Position numbers and translations under genes: made by a program. Shown in pieces: positions 1 to 8,204 of a stretch of DNA of 64,000 nt. The notes below the pieces were generated by a model, which worked only from the letters and a program-made list of their open reading frames with translations, was not told the DNA's origin and did no database searches. The stretch comes from Terriglobia bacterium (lineage in GTDB: Bacteria; Acidobacteriota; Terriglobia; Acidiferrales; UBA7541). The stretch spans positions 26,102 through 90,101 of the forward strand of contig JAIQEW010000018.1 in NCBI GenBank assembly GCA_020073605.1. The letters are read 5' to 3'. Each line of letters starts with the position of its first letter. Within the stretch, counting starts at the first letter, position 1.

Positions 1-9
1 AGAGAATCG

Positions 10-909
10 ATGAACGAGCTGCGCGCCTCCGAAACGCTCTCCGCCTCGGAAAAGCCGTGGGCCTACGTCGTCCTGACGAAGCCGGACGTGACGTTCCTTG
101 TGGTGATCACGACGGTGGCGGGATTTTATTTGGGCTCGATCGGCCCGCTCGATTGGCGGCTGCTGCTGAATACGGTTGCGGCCACGATGCTCGTGGCCGG
201 GGGCACGGCGGCGCTCAATCAATACGTGGAGCGCGAGATGGACGCGCTGATGCGGCGGACGGCGGCGCGGCCACTGCCGTCGGGCCAGTTGCAGCCGCGC
301 GAGGTGCTGATTTTTGGAGTGGTGGCCATCGTCGTCGGCGCGACGTGGCTCGCGCTGGTGGTGAACGGGCTGTCGGCGCTCGTGGCGCTTGCGACGTCCG
401 TGCTCTATCTGGGCCTCTACACGCCGCTCAAGACGCGCACCACGCTTTCGACGGCCGTGGGTGCGATACCCGGAGCGCTGCCGCCGCTGATCGGTTGGGC
501 CGCCGCGCGCGGGTCGCTTTCGCTCGGCGGATGGGTGCTCTTCGCCATTCTCTTTTTCTGGCAATTCCCGCACTTCATGGCGATTGCGTGGATTTATCGC
601 GAGGACTACGCGCGCGCCGGGATACGCATGCTTCCTACTGTGGACCCAAAGGGCAACGCGACGTTCCGGCAGATCATCATGGCTTCGGCGATTCTGGTGT
701 GGGTGAGCGCGCTGCCGTCGGTGATCGGAATGGCGGGAATGCGCTACTTCTTCGGCGCGTTGATTCTTGGGATGTTTCTGCTTCAGGTGGGGCTGTGGGC
801 CAATCGTTCGCGGACCAACGTGCGCGCGAAATGGCTGATGCACGCGACCATCGTGCACATTCCGGTGCTGCTGGCGTGGCTCATCCTGGACAAGCTGACG
901 ACCCGATGA
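10..909 (+). CDS. ctaB: Protoheme IX farnesyltransferase (heme O synthase)
   Basis: Integral-membrane UbiA-family prenyltransferase that adds a farnesyl group to heme B to make heme O for heme-copper oxidases. The 299-aa product has the first Asp-rich motif at residues 70-87 (NQYVEREMD, then an Arg-rich stretch ending RPLP), the CyoE/CtaB hallmark GALPPLIGW at 155-163, WQFPHF at 184-189, and the second polar motif YREDYARAGIRML at 196-208. About eight or nine hydrophobic segments fit the family. Length is normal. Only nine bases precede the ATG in this window, so its operon start (usually ctaA and oxidase genes) lies outside. The next gene, a DUF420 protein, is often found with cytochrome oxidase genes and supports the assignment. 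Confidence 0.95.
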   Translation: MNELRASETLSASEKPWAYVVLTKPDVTFLVVITTVAGFYLGSIGPLDWRLLLNTVAATMLVAGGTAALNQYVEREMDALMRRTAARPLPSGQLQPREVLIFGVVAIVVGATWLALVVNGLSALVALATSVLYLGLYTPLKTRTTLSTAVGAIPGALPPLIGWAAARGSLSLGGWVLFAILFFWQFPHFMAIAWIYREDYARAGIRMLPTVDPKGNATFRQIIMASAILVWVSALPSVIGMAGMRYFFGALILGMFLLQVGLWANRSRTNVRAKWLMHATIVHIPVLLAWLILDKLTTR

Positions 910-946
910 GGGCGATCGCCCCGCTTCGCAGCGCTGCATTTTTCTG

Positions 947-1390
947 ATGATATTGCTCCCCCTCAGGTCTCTCCCGGCCGTAAATGCCACGCTTAACGGA
1001 GCATGCACTTTGCTGCTTTTGGCGGGCTATTCGTTCATCCGCCGCGGGAAGATTACTTTGCACCGCGCGTGCATGGTGGCGGCGTTTCTTTGCTCCACTG
1101 TGTTCCTCGGCCTCTATCTCTACTTTCACTTTCACGCAGGGGTGATCCGCTTCGGAGGGCAGGGCTGGATTCGCCCGGTCTATCTCGGGATTCTGATCAC
1201 GCACACCACTCTGGCGGTGGTGATCGTCCCGCTGATCCTGATCACGTTTGCACGCGCGCTGCGCGAGCGGTTCGACAAGCATCGCGCCATCGCACGCTGG
1301 ACGCTGCCGTTGTGGCTGTATGTGTCGGTGACCGGCGTGATCGTTTACTGGCTGCTGTATGTGGCGTACACGCCGATTTGGCCGACGTAG
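947..1390 (+). CDS. DUF420 family membrane protein (oxidase assembly type)
   Basis: A 147-aa protein with four hydrophobic segments and conserved-looking histidines around the second and third (LYFHFHAG near residues 58-65, ITHTT near 84-88, RWTLPLW near 122-128). This is the pattern of DUF420/CtaM-like proteins encoded beside cytochrome c oxidase genes. In Gram-positive bacteria CtaM is needed for active oxidase, probably in heme or copper site assembly. It follows ctaB by 37 nt on the same strand, so the two are probably cotranscribed. The role is by family and context. The start is the first ATG after ctaB; no strong Shine-Dalgarno is evident. Confidence 0.85.
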   Translation: MILLPLRSLPAVNATLNGACTLLLLAGYSFIRRGKITLHRACMVAAFLCSTVFLGLYLYFHFHAGVIRFGGQGWIRPVYLGILITHTTLAVVIVPLILITFARALRERFDKHRAIARWTLPLWLYVSVTGVIVYWLLYVAYTPIWPT

Positions 1391-1452
1391 GGCGGGCTGG
1401 GCCCAGAAGCGAGATCCTTCACCCGGCCGACTGCTCCGGGTTCAAGCCCTTC

Positions 1453-1527
1453 GGCGAGCCAAAAGCGCTCGCCTCAGGATGCCAATCCTCGTCGGATTGG
1501 CAGATGACCATCCTTATCGGATGGTCA
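1453..1527. repeat. Three consecutive stem-loops between convergent genes
   Basis: Arms at 1453-1459/1467-1473 (7 bp), 1480-1488/1494-1502 (9 bp, loop TCGTC) and 1505-1513/1519-1527 (9 bp, loop TTATC). The last two resemble each other (each has ATCC-TCGTC or TTATC-GGAT at its centre). They lie in the gap between the DUF420 gene and the opposing gene, and the third covers that gene's stop codon. No U-run follows in either direction, so they are not classical intrinsic terminators, although mRNA 3'-end protection or attenuation is plausible. Confidence 0.6.
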
Positions 1528-2196
1528 CTTGTAAGAAACCACCGCCTGGCCGTTCTGGACTTGAATGTCGCTGATGTCCGCAGGCAGCTTTAGTTTCTCG
1601 CGGTTTTCGGGCGAGGCCATCATCTTCTGGACCGCCAAATCGAGCATGGACTGCGGCAGCGGCATCGAGCCGAGTTTCCCCGCGACCGGCTCGAACTTCA
1701 GATAGCCGCCCTGCGAGGCGAGGTGGCCGTCGAGCTCCAAGGGCAAGTCCTGTCCGTGGAAATTGAACACAACGTAAGCCTTCACGAGATCGCCATCCAT
1801 ATCGACTTTCACGTCCTTCACCGACGATTGCACTTCTTCGAGCGACGGCTGGTCGGCTCCGCTGAGCGCGCCGACAGGAGAGGCGGCGGAGTTCCCGGGA
1901 GCGGCGGCTGGAGCTGACGCGGCGGCCGCTGCCGCTGAGCCGGCGAGCTCGAGGTTCTGCTGAAGGTAGGAATTCAGCTCGGTACGATCAAGCTGCACCT
2001 GAGCGGGTTGCCCGGCGGCTTTGGCTTGGTCGGCGGCGGCGAATTTCTGCTCGACGCGGGCGGCTGCGCTGGGATCGTAGGGCATGTCCGGGGAAGGCGA
2101 CTTCCGCAGGATCAGAGCGAGCACAAGGACGAGTCCGGCCAGGCTCGACCACGTCAGAATCCGATAGATTGTCTTCAGCGGCGATGGGTTGGACAT
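1525..2196 (-). CDS. Membrane-anchored protein of unknown function
   Basis: A 223-aa product starting MSNPSPLKTIYRIL. An upstream in-frame ATG exists, but GGGGAGG lies just before the ATG at 2196, which decides this start. One N-terminal hydrophobic segment (about residues 11-31) is followed by an extracytoplasmic region: a helical, Ala/Gln-rich part with an Ala-Pro low-complexity linker, then a mixed alpha/beta C-terminal half ending in a short strand (DIQVQNGQAVVSYK). The C-terminal half resembles small LMBD/DUF2993-like lipid-associated folds in its alternating pattern, but I do not recognise the family. It is monocistronic and convergent with the oxidase assembly genes. Confidence 0.75.
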   Translation of the reverse strand: MSNPSPLKTIYRILTWSSLAGLVLVLALILRKSPSPDMPYDPSAAARVEQKFAAADQAKAAGQPAQVQLDRTELNSYLQQNLELAGSAAAAAASAPAAAPGNSAASPVGALSGADQPSLEEVQSSVKDVKVDMDGDLVKAYVVFNFHGQDLPLELDGHLASQGGYLKFEPVAGKLGSMPLPQSMLDLAVQKMMASPENREKLKLPADISDIQVQNGQAVVSYK

Positions 2197-2402
2197 AGGA
2201 CCTCCCCTCAGACTCCAGTCTAGCAAGCCCGAGCGCTGGGGGCCGCGCGGTCCTGCTTAGGCGTCCTGAATCCAGCACTAGCCGAGCGAGCAGGGAACTA
2301 CGGGGTTGAGATCGCGTCCGAGGGTCGAAAATTCATCCCCGGAACCTGGGGTGAGTTTCACGGGGTACTATTACCGTCCGAGCACACGCTCGGGCACCCT
2401 CG

Positions 2403-2431
2403 TTGACACTTCCGGCGTCGACCCCTAACTT
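2403..2431 (+). promoter_or_regulatory. Predicted sigma-70 promoter for the porin-cytochrome cassette
   Basis: A perfect -35 hexamer TTGACA at 2403-2408 is followed after exactly 17 nt by TAACTT at 2426-2431, a weak -10 (3 of 6). It lies about 70 nt upstream of the porin ATG. A 6-bp inverted repeat (CCGAGC, ACAC, GCTCGG at 2378-2393) sits just upstream of the -35 and could be an operator. The rest of the 305-nt gap from 2197 to 2501 shows nothing else I can name. Confidence 0.4.
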
Positions 2432-2501
2432 GAGTCTAGAAGCCGTAGGCGGGTCCGACTAGGCGGCAAGTCGCAGGTTCAGCAAGGGTTTGAGGCCAGT
2501 G

Positions 2502-3578
2502 ATGCTACCGCTATCTCCAAATTCGCGGCGTAGCAAGCGGCGATTCTTCGCGGCGCTACTGGCGCTCTTCCTGGCTCCGGTTGTGCACGCCCAATCGCAG
2601 GGCCAAGATTCCGAGGCGATCAGCCCCGTGCCGGTGTTCACGATGGGCACGGGCTTCATCACCACGTTCGAGGGTGGCACGCCACATCTGGGGCCGCTGG
2701 TTGCGCCGCTGATTCTCGTGCCGGTGGGGCAGAAGTGGCTGTTTGAGACGCGCGGCACGATCGAGGCAGACCTCGCCCCGCCGCCCGGCAGCGACGACTT
2801 CAAAGGCTCGGCGGAGAAGAGCGTCGATTACGTACAGCTCGACTACATCGCCAACCGCTATCTGACCGTGACGGCGGGCCGCTACCTGATTCCGTTCGGA
2901 ATCTACAACGAGCGGCTCTATCCCATATGGATTCGAAACCTGCAAACCGACCCGCTGATCCTGCCCATTGGTGGGAGCGAATACGGCGCGGGGACGGGAG
3001 CTATGGTGCGTGGTGGATTTGACCTGGCACCGCGCGTGGAGTTGAACTACGCCGCGTACTTCTCGGCGCACAGCAGCGTGTCGCACATGGAGTCGGACCG
3101 CAGCGCGGGCGGGCGCGCCGGGATTTTCCTGCCGGGTCCGCGGATCGAATTGGGCGGCTCGTTTCAGCATCTCCTGCAGGAAGATCGCACCAACTCATTT
3201 GGATTTCACTTCGAGTGGCAGCCGCCGCCGGTCCCGCTCGACATCCGCGCCGAGTACGCGCGGTCGCACGACGGGAGCGGCTACTGGATCGAGTCGGCGT
3301 ACCGGCTGAGCCAGTCGCCCGTGTGGCAAAGCGCGCTTCGCCACGTGCAGGTGGTCGCGCGGATGCAGCAGTTCTACGCCGGCGCCGGCGAGAGCGACGA
3401 AATGGCCGACGTCGATACCAACCAGTTCGAGTTCGGCCTCAACTACTACTTCCGCGATGACATGCGGTTCGTCAGCAGCTACGGCAGGCAATTTTCTCCA
3501 GACGGGAACGAGAACATCTGGACGCTTGGGCTCACGTACCGGTTGGCGCTGCCACTGTGGCCGGGAGGTGGAAAGTGA
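2502..3578 (+). CDS. Outer-membrane porin-like beta-barrel protein
   Basis: A 358-aa exported protein. A basic n-region and hydrophobic core end in an Ala-rich cleavage region (VVHAQS). The rest is alternating amphipathic strands with aromatic girdles (for example YLTVTAGRYLIPFGIYNERL, and the C-terminal NIWTLGLTYRLALPL). The GRYLIPFGIYNERL segment resembles phosphate-selective or carbohydrate porins. I chose ATG 2502 over TTG 2490 because GAGG lies 6 nt before it. The stop codon overlaps the start of the cytochrome gene (GTGA), so the two are translationally coupled. The substrate is unknown. Context suggests a role with periplasmic redox proteins. Confidence 0.75.
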   Translation: MLPLSPNSRRSKRRFFAALLALFLAPVVHAQSQGQDSEAISPVPVFTMGTGFITTFEGGTPHLGPLVAPLILVPVGQKWLFETRGTIEADLAPPPGSDDFKGSAEKSVDYVQLDYIANRYLTVTAGRYLIPFGIYNERLYPIWIRNLQTDPLILPIGGSEYGAGTGAMVRGGFDLAPRVELNYAAYFSAHSSVSHMESDRSAGGRAGIFLPGPRIELGGSFQHLLQEDRTNSFGFHFEWQPPPVPLDIRAEYARSHDGSGYWIESAYRLSQSPVWQSALRHVQVVARMQQFYAGAGESDEMADVDTNQFEFGLNYYFRDDMRFVSSYGRQFSPDGNENIWTLGLTYRLALPLWPGGGK

Positions 3579-3895
3579 CCGCACGCCGCCCCATGCTCCT
3601 GCTGGCGCTGCTCCTGGCCGCGAGCACGCTGCCACTGGCCGGAATGGCGGCAGGCCAGGGAGAGGCCAACGCTACGAATCCTCCTCCTGCGGCGAGCGCG
3701 AGGGTGCAGCACGAAGACGACGAGAACGCGCGAGCGGAGGGCGAGCGCCGATTCCACGCGAACTGCGGCCGCTGCCACCAATCGCCGCACAAACTTCCGC
3801 CGCGCATGATGGCCACCATCGTCCGGCACATGCGCGTCCGAGCGACCATCACGGATGAGGACATGCGGCTCATCCTGCGTTACATGACGCAATAG
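3575..3895 (+). CDS. Small monoheme c-type cytochrome
   Basis: A 106-aa exported protein with signal sequence and one heme-binding motif, CGRCH, at residues 64-68. The likely distal ligand is Met86 in VRHMRVRA, a placement seen in small cytochromes with a HM motif 15-20 residues after CXXCH. It ends in the usual C-terminal helix (DMRLILRYM). The GTG start at 3575 overlaps the porin stop by 4 nt and has GGGAGG upstream, so I prefer it to the earlier in-frame GTG at 3557. A Pro/Ala/acidic linker (about 36-58) separates signal and heme domain. It probably carries electrons in the periplasm to or from the CuA protein encoded next. Confidence 0.85.
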   Translation: MTARRPMLLLALLLAASTLPLAGMAAGQGEANATNPPPAASARVQHEDDENARAEGERRFHANCGRCHQSPHKLPPRMMATIVRHMRVRATITDEDMRLILRYMTQ

Positions 3896-3905
3896 GAGCA
3901 GCGAG

Positions 3906-4352
3906 ATGCGCGGAAGGCGAGTCTGCCTGAACATGAAGGGAACCCGATCGAGCAGGTTCGCTGCTTTCGCTTTGGCGTTTGCATTCACTCCGCATGTCCC
4001 TCAAGTCCAATCGCCTCAAGTGATCGAAATTCTGGCCGACCACGACAGCCGTTTCAAGATGGCGGGCCAGAAGGACCCGGTCGTCACGATGCATGCGGGG
4101 GAGATGGTGACGCTGCGTATCACGGCGGTGAAGGCGAAGAACCACAACCGGGACGGGTCGATTCACGGATTCGAGCTGTTGCGGGCCAAGGATCGCTCGC
4201 GGGTTCCGGGATGGGACCTTCTGTTGAGGCCCGGCACACAGGAGTTCATGCTGGCGGCGCCTGCGGAACCGGGAGAGTACGTGGTGGTCTGCACGGTGAT
4301 TTGCAGCTCGGATCACGAAGGCATGCACATGAAATTCGTAGTTCTGCCGTGA
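3906..4352 (+). CDS. Stand-alone CuA-domain cupredoxin
   Basis: A 148-aa exported protein that is essentially the periplasmic cupredoxin domain of cytochrome oxidase subunit II, without its two transmembrane hairpins. The binuclear CuA ligand set is intact: His87 in SIHGFEL, then C129-TVI-C133-SSD-H137-EG-M140, matching CxxxCxxxHxxM. The sequence before it (residues 38-75) fits cupredoxin strands. AGGAG precedes the ATG and overlaps the upstream stop. Lying 10 nt after the cytochrome gene, it is probably its electron-transfer partner. No oxidase subunit I or nitrous oxide reductase gene is in the window, so the terminal acceptor is unknown. It could instead serve in copper delivery. Confidence 0.85.
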   Translation: MRGRRVCLNMKGTRSSRFAAFALAFAFTPHVPQVQSPQVIEILADHDSRFKMAGQKDPVVTMHAGEMVTLRITAVKAKNHNRDGSIHGFELLRAKDRSRVPGWDLLLRPGTQEFMLAAPAEPGEYVVVCTVICSSDHEGMHMKFVVLP

Positions 4353-4428
4353 GCCGTCCGCTCGGTTTCGGCGGGGGCGCAGGCGCCGCACGGGCGCGGG
4401 GAATTCAGCGGCACGGGGGAGAAGAACG

Positions 4429-4809
4429 ATGAAAGCAAACAGATCACGGGCAGCGACCATAGCGCTCGTCATTGCGGCGGCTTTCGGCTGCATGGCGGGC
4501 GGGGGAACGGAACAGGTATTCAAGGGCGAGATCGGGGACTCGCAATGCGCGCTCAACGTGCATTCGCTCAGCCGCTCGCACGAGGAAATGCTGAAGAAGA
4601 AATCGATCGGCACCACGGCAGCCGATTGCGCCCGCTACTGCGTGAAGAACCTTGGCGGCGTCTTCGTGCTTCAGGTGAAGGACAAGGTGTACAAGCTCGA
4701 CAATCAGGACCTCGCCGAAAAACACGCCGGGGAAAAGGTGAAGGTGATCGGCGCGCTCGATCCTCAGACGAATACCATCGCAGTCCACTCAATGGAGCAG
4801 ATCAAGTAG
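4429..4809 (+). CDS. Small exported cysteine-containing protein (DUF5818-like)
   Basis: A 126-aa protein with an N-terminal hydrophobic export signal (residues 8-24; Cys21 is a possible but non-consensus lipoprotein cysteine) and a small beta-rich domain. Cys40 in GDSQC and the C67-ARY-C71 pair may form disulfides or bind metal. The tail (VYKLDNQDLAEK, then GEKVKVIGALD) looks like the OB-like small domain seen in many acidobacterial secreted proteins, which I recall as DUF5818; this assignment is tentative. GGGGAGAAG precedes the start. It is 76 nt downstream of the CuA gene on the same strand and may belong to that cassette. Confidence 0.7.
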   Translation: MKANRSRAATIALVIAAAFGCMAGGGTEQVFKGEIGDSQCALNVHSLSRSHEEMLKKKSIGTTAADCARYCVKNLGGVFVLQVKDKVYKLDNQDLAEKHAGEKVKVIGALDPQTNTIAVHSMEQIK

Positions 4810-4886
4810 CGGGAGAGGACCGAATCAGGCCGGGCCGCCGGCACCAAGGGCAAGGGCCACGCAGGACAATCGCGGTGCAGGCCAGA

Positions 4887-6308
4887 TCAACCGTTCAGAA
4901 GTTTGTTCACCACGTCCGCAGCGTGGTAGAGCGGCTCGCCTGGCGGGAGAAATCGCGTAATTCCGGTCAGGTCGTCCCCGGACGTCACTATTCCACTCTC
5001 AACGTATCGGCCGGCCCGAACCTGGGGATGTCCAATCGTTGCCACCAGCGCGTTGCAGAGGCACGTCCTCCCGACTGTATTCTCTTCTTTTCCGCCCTTG
5101 GAGAGGTACAGGCTCACAGGCTCGCCGGGACAGCGGTAAGCGATTTTGCCGTCAGGGCCTTTGTAGGCCTCGCGCAAATAGCCAAGATCGCATATGCGCG
5201 GCCTCGCCGAATAGACGTCGCGCTCTGATAGCGTGCCTTCCAACCGCACGACCTTGAATGGGAAACCCGTGGGCGAGGCCAGCGAATCGGTGAGGACACT
5301 TGCATCGCCCGAGAGAACCTTTGCCAGAAGGGCTTGCTTGTAGTCATCCCTCAAACCGGACTCCGCGCAATACGCAAACGCGGTGCCTACCTGAACGCCC
5401 GCCGCCCCGGCGGCCAGGGACTCGCGAACTTTTTCGGGTGAACCATATCCTCCTGCAAGCCAAAACGGCAGGCCGAGTTCGCGTATCTTTTCGAGGTCCA
5501 CCTGATCGCGCTCTCCATAGATTGGCTCGCCTGCTTCATTGAGCTGGAGCTTCCCGCGGGGAGGGGCGTTGTGGCCTCCGGCGGTTGGCCCTTCGATCAC
5601 GAATCCATCCACTCGACCGTTGGCCCTCTTCACCATGGTTGTGGCCAGGGTGTTTGAAGCAATGATGGCAAGAAACTTGGGCCGAGCGAGCGGCGCAAGA
5701 TCGCGTTCCATGAAGTCCGAGGGGACAAACGTCATCGTGGTGTCGTCGCCCTCCTCCGCGCCAGTGACATGGAGGGAGTACGTTGCGGGTTTGTGGCAAG
5801 CCAGGAGATCGAGCACTCCGGGAATCTTCAGCGGAACGCCCGCGCCCATGAGGACGTACCCGACACCCGCGAGCATGGCGCCATATAAAGAAGGCAAATG
5901 CGGAATCTGAATCTTTTCCAGATAGTTGATTCCGACTGGATTCTCGTGGCCTTCGCGGGCGAGAAAGATTTCAACAAAATTGGCGACGATGCACAGCTCG
6001 CTCAGCTCTTGCGGGGTGTCTTTTGTGTGCATCGGGACGGTCTTGTAAGACGCGTTCGCGGGCTTCCCGCCGGGAACGTAGAACTTGTCCCACGCGCGTT
6101 CGGCCATTAGGGGGAAAGGGAAATAATCGAGGGCGCGGCGCATGTGCCCTCCGGGATCGCCGTCTTGCAGGCGCCGGGCGAAGATCTGATCCATAGCGGT
6201 TCCAGAAACCACCCCGAGCTGGCCGAGCCGCGATACTGCCTGGGCAAGCTGCCAACTGGATACTCCCGCCCCCATACCACCTTGAATGATCGTAGGAAGA
6301 TTGCTCAT
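4887..6308 (-). CDS. Nitronate monooxygenase-family flavoprotein
   Basis: A 473-aa FMN-dependent TIM-barrel enzyme of the 2-nitropropane dioxygenase/nitronate monooxygenase family. Motifs: IIQGGMGAGVS at the N-terminus (7-17), EGPTAGGHNAP at 239-249 with the family's active-site His246, GGYGSPEKV at 286-294, and AAGAAGVQVGTAF at 299-311 for phosphate binding. It is over 100 residues longer than classical members. The excess is a C-terminal extension (about 370-473) with a CLC motif, as in PfaD-like relatives, so the substrate may not be an alkyl nitronate. No Shine-Dalgarno is visible before the ATG. It is monocistronic. Confidence 0.85.
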   Translation of the reverse strand: MSNLPTIIQGGMGAGVSSWQLAQAVSRLGQLGVVSGTAMDQIFARRLQDGDPGGHMRRALDYFPFPLMAERAWDKFYVPGGKPANASYKTVPMHTKDTPQELSELCIVANFVEIFLAREGHENPVGINYLEKIQIPHLPSLYGAMLAGVGYVLMGAGVPLKIPGVLDLLACHKPATYSLHVTGAEEGDDTTMTFVPSDFMERDLAPLARPKFLAIIASNTLATTMVKRANGRVDGFVIEGPTAGGHNAPPRGKLQLNEAGEPIYGERDQVDLEKIRELGLPFWLAGGYGSPEKVRESLAAGAAGVQVGTAFAYCAESGLRDDYKQALLAKVLSGDASVLTDSLASPTGFPFKVVRLEGTLSERDVYSARPRICDLGYLREAYKGPDGKIAYRCPGEPVSLYLSKGGKEENTVGRTCLCNALVATIGHPQVRAGRYVESGIVTSGDDLTGITRFLPPGEPLYHAADVVNKLLNG

Positions 6309-6503
6309 ACGAACAAGTATTGCCCGTCCAGAGCCTCCCGATTGTCATAGTTTTGTATTAATTGTCGTGTTGGTTCTCCACAGGTTCGCTGACCGCGCAC
6401 CCATGGCGTGGGAACACGATTGGCGAACACCCTTTCGCCCACGCCCGCCGCGATGAAGTTCGGCGGCCTCCATCCAGATACCATCCTACACGCGCGGCTG
6501 CGG

Positions 6504-7364
6504 CTATCTCGGCTCCATAATCAGAGGCAGGCCATTCTTGGTATTGCCGATGATCACGATCTTGGCGTTGTTGCTGTCCGCGAGCTTCTGAGTAGCCTCA
6601 ATGCCTTTCCACTCGAGCAACTGCTGGCTGATGCCCTGACTTACGGTTTGCTGAAAGTCGCGAACGCCCTGGGCCTCGATGCGCTTCCGGTCTGCTTCCT
6701 GTTTCTCTTTTTGCAGGACGAAGGCCATGCGCAGCGAATCCTGCTCGGCTTGCTGCTTCGCTTCAATGGATGTCTTGAGCATCTGCGGCAATTGAATGTC
6801 GCGCAGCAAAACGCTCTGGACCTCGACGCCCCTGGCGCTTAGCTGGCGCACAAGCTCCTCATAAATCTTCTGCGCGACCTCTTCGCGGCCCCCGGTATAG
6901 AGCGCGCTGGCACTGTGCGCGGCCGTCACCGAACGGATCGCCGAACGCATGTTGGGCTCGACGACCACATCGATGTAGGCGGGCCCGATTTTCTGATAGA
7001 CGTCCGCGGCTCTCTCCGGATTCAGCCGGAAAAGCAGCGACGTGTCCAGCGTCATCACCAACCCTTCATCCGACGGCACGCTGGCCGTTTCCTTCAGCTC
7101 TTGCGTGCGGATGGACATCGTGTTGTTTCCCTTGAAGGGATTCACGAGATGCGTGCCCTCCGGCAATACTTCGCCGGTGACGCGCCCCCATAGCGTGAGC
7201 ACGCCGACGTTCCCCGCCGGCACGTAGGCCACCGACGCATAGAGCAGGATCAGCAGAACAACCAATATCGAAACCATTCCAAGCCCGCCGGGCAGCCAGC
7301 TTCCTACCTTGCCCACGAGTCGGCGCGGCAATTCGTGGTCATCTTCCTGATGAAATACGGCCAT
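6504..7364 (-). CDS. SPFH/prohibitin-family membrane protein
   Basis: A 286-aa prohibitin-like protein. One transmembrane segment (about residues 28-47) is followed by the SPFH/band-7 domain (about 47-210, including VGVLTLWGRVTGEVLPEG and a GVEVQSVLLRDIQLP strand) and a charged coiled coil (about 200-250, KQQAEQDSLRMAFVLQKEKQEAD). Such proteins oligomerise into rings in the inner membrane and scaffold proteases or lipid domains. The reading frame extends upstream, but AGGAGG lies 8 nt before the ATG at 7364, which fixes the start. No adjacent FtsH or NfeD gene is present. Confidence 0.9.
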   Translation of the reverse strand: MAVFHQEDDHELPRRLVGKVGSWLPGGLGMVSILVVLLILLYASVAYVPAGNVGVLTLWGRVTGEVLPEGTHLVNPFKGNNTMSIRTQELKETASVPSDEGLVMTLDTSLLFRLNPERAADVYQKIGPAYIDVVVEPNMRSAIRSVTAAHSASALYTGGREEVAQKIYEELVRQLSARGVEVQSVLLRDIQLPQMLKTSIEAKQQAEQDSLRMAFVLQKEKQEADRKRIEAQGVRDFQQTVSQGISQQLLEWKGIEATQKLADSNNAKIVIIGNTKNGLPLIMEPR

Positions 7365-7699
7365 GGTGCCTCCTATCGTACGCGTGTGTTTCCGCGTATC
7401 GCTGCGGCATTCTACACGGCAATGCGGTCGCGCTAGTGCCTTTCCGGTCGGCCGCCTAACTCCTGGCGGGACGAAGAACTGGCTATCTGTCGAAGCGCAC
7501 TTGTGCACTTGTCCGGTTACCGCGTTAATCAGGATTTCCTCGGGCCACGCCGCTAGACAGCCAAAGGGCTGGCCTCCAATCTTCAACGGGATTGTAGCTA
7601 GTTTCGGGGTTTCATTTAGGAGGTACAGGGAGGGCTTGATTCAGCGACAGGCGGCCACCATCCGTCGCTTTATCGCTGATCGGGTGCAGCCGATTGCCG
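7365..7699. other. Intergenic stretch upstream of the SPFH gene
   Basis: 335 nt with no convincing gene, tRNA or terminator. It must contain the minus-strand promoter of the SPFH gene and the 3' end of the secreted-protein pair, but I see no clear -35/-10 combination. Confidence 0.5.
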
Positions 7700-8140
7700 C
7701 TAGAGCGAGTTCGAGCTGGCAGCGGCGAGCTCGTCGACCGTGCTCGATACCGCGCGAATCGGAGTGGACACGTGCACGGTCTCGCCGGCATCGTCCACGT
7801 CCACAACAATCGAGCCGCCTGACTTCGCAACCTCCACGTGTTGGCCGGGCCCTTTCACCTCAACAAACACGACGTCGTCTGAATCGCGCATGCCGTCGAC
7901 CGCTGCGCGAATCGCCGGCATGTAAGGCTGGATTTCCCGAGCCGCTCTCGCGAGAGCGGGCTGCGGCGCGAGGTGCACGGCAATCGGAGCCAGCATCGCG
8001 GGGGCAATCACGCGGATGTGAAGGCCCTGCGGCTGCTTCTCGATCACTTTCACGTAGACGACACCTTCGCTGCATAGAACGCCCGCGCTTGCCAGCCCGA
8101 CGCCGGCCATTCCCAGCGCAACCTTTGCGAGCAGTATCAT
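7700..8140 (-). CDS. Exported repeat-domain protein, paralog of the upstream gene product
   Basis: A 146-aa protein with an N-terminal hydrophobic signal (residues 1-24). It carries about one and a half copies of the unit present twice in the protein encoded just upstream: a strand pair (VVYVKV...LHIRVIAP), an Ala-rich helical part (AIRAAVDGMRDSDD), a strand pair (VVFVEVKGPGQHVEVAKSGG), then the start of a second copy (IVVDVDDAGETVHVSTP). AGGAG precedes the ATG. It lies 64 nt downstream of its paralog on the same strand. Function is unknown. The pattern resembles the small strand-rich units of YvlB/SHOCT-linked proteins of envelope stress systems, but this is only resemblance. Confidence 0.75.
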   Translation of the reverse strand: MILLAKVALGMAGVGLASAGVLCSEGVVYVKVIEKQPQGLHIRVIAPAMLAPIAVHLAPQPALARAAREIQPYMPAIRAAVDGMRDSDDVVFVEVKGPGQHVEVAKSGGSIVVDVDDAGETVHVSTPIRAVSSTVDELAAASSNSL

Positions 8141-8204
8141 CGTCTCACTCCTAACCCTCGGTTTTGTCCCCTCTCAGCTGTTCTGGTTCTCTCAATAGCC
8201 TCCC

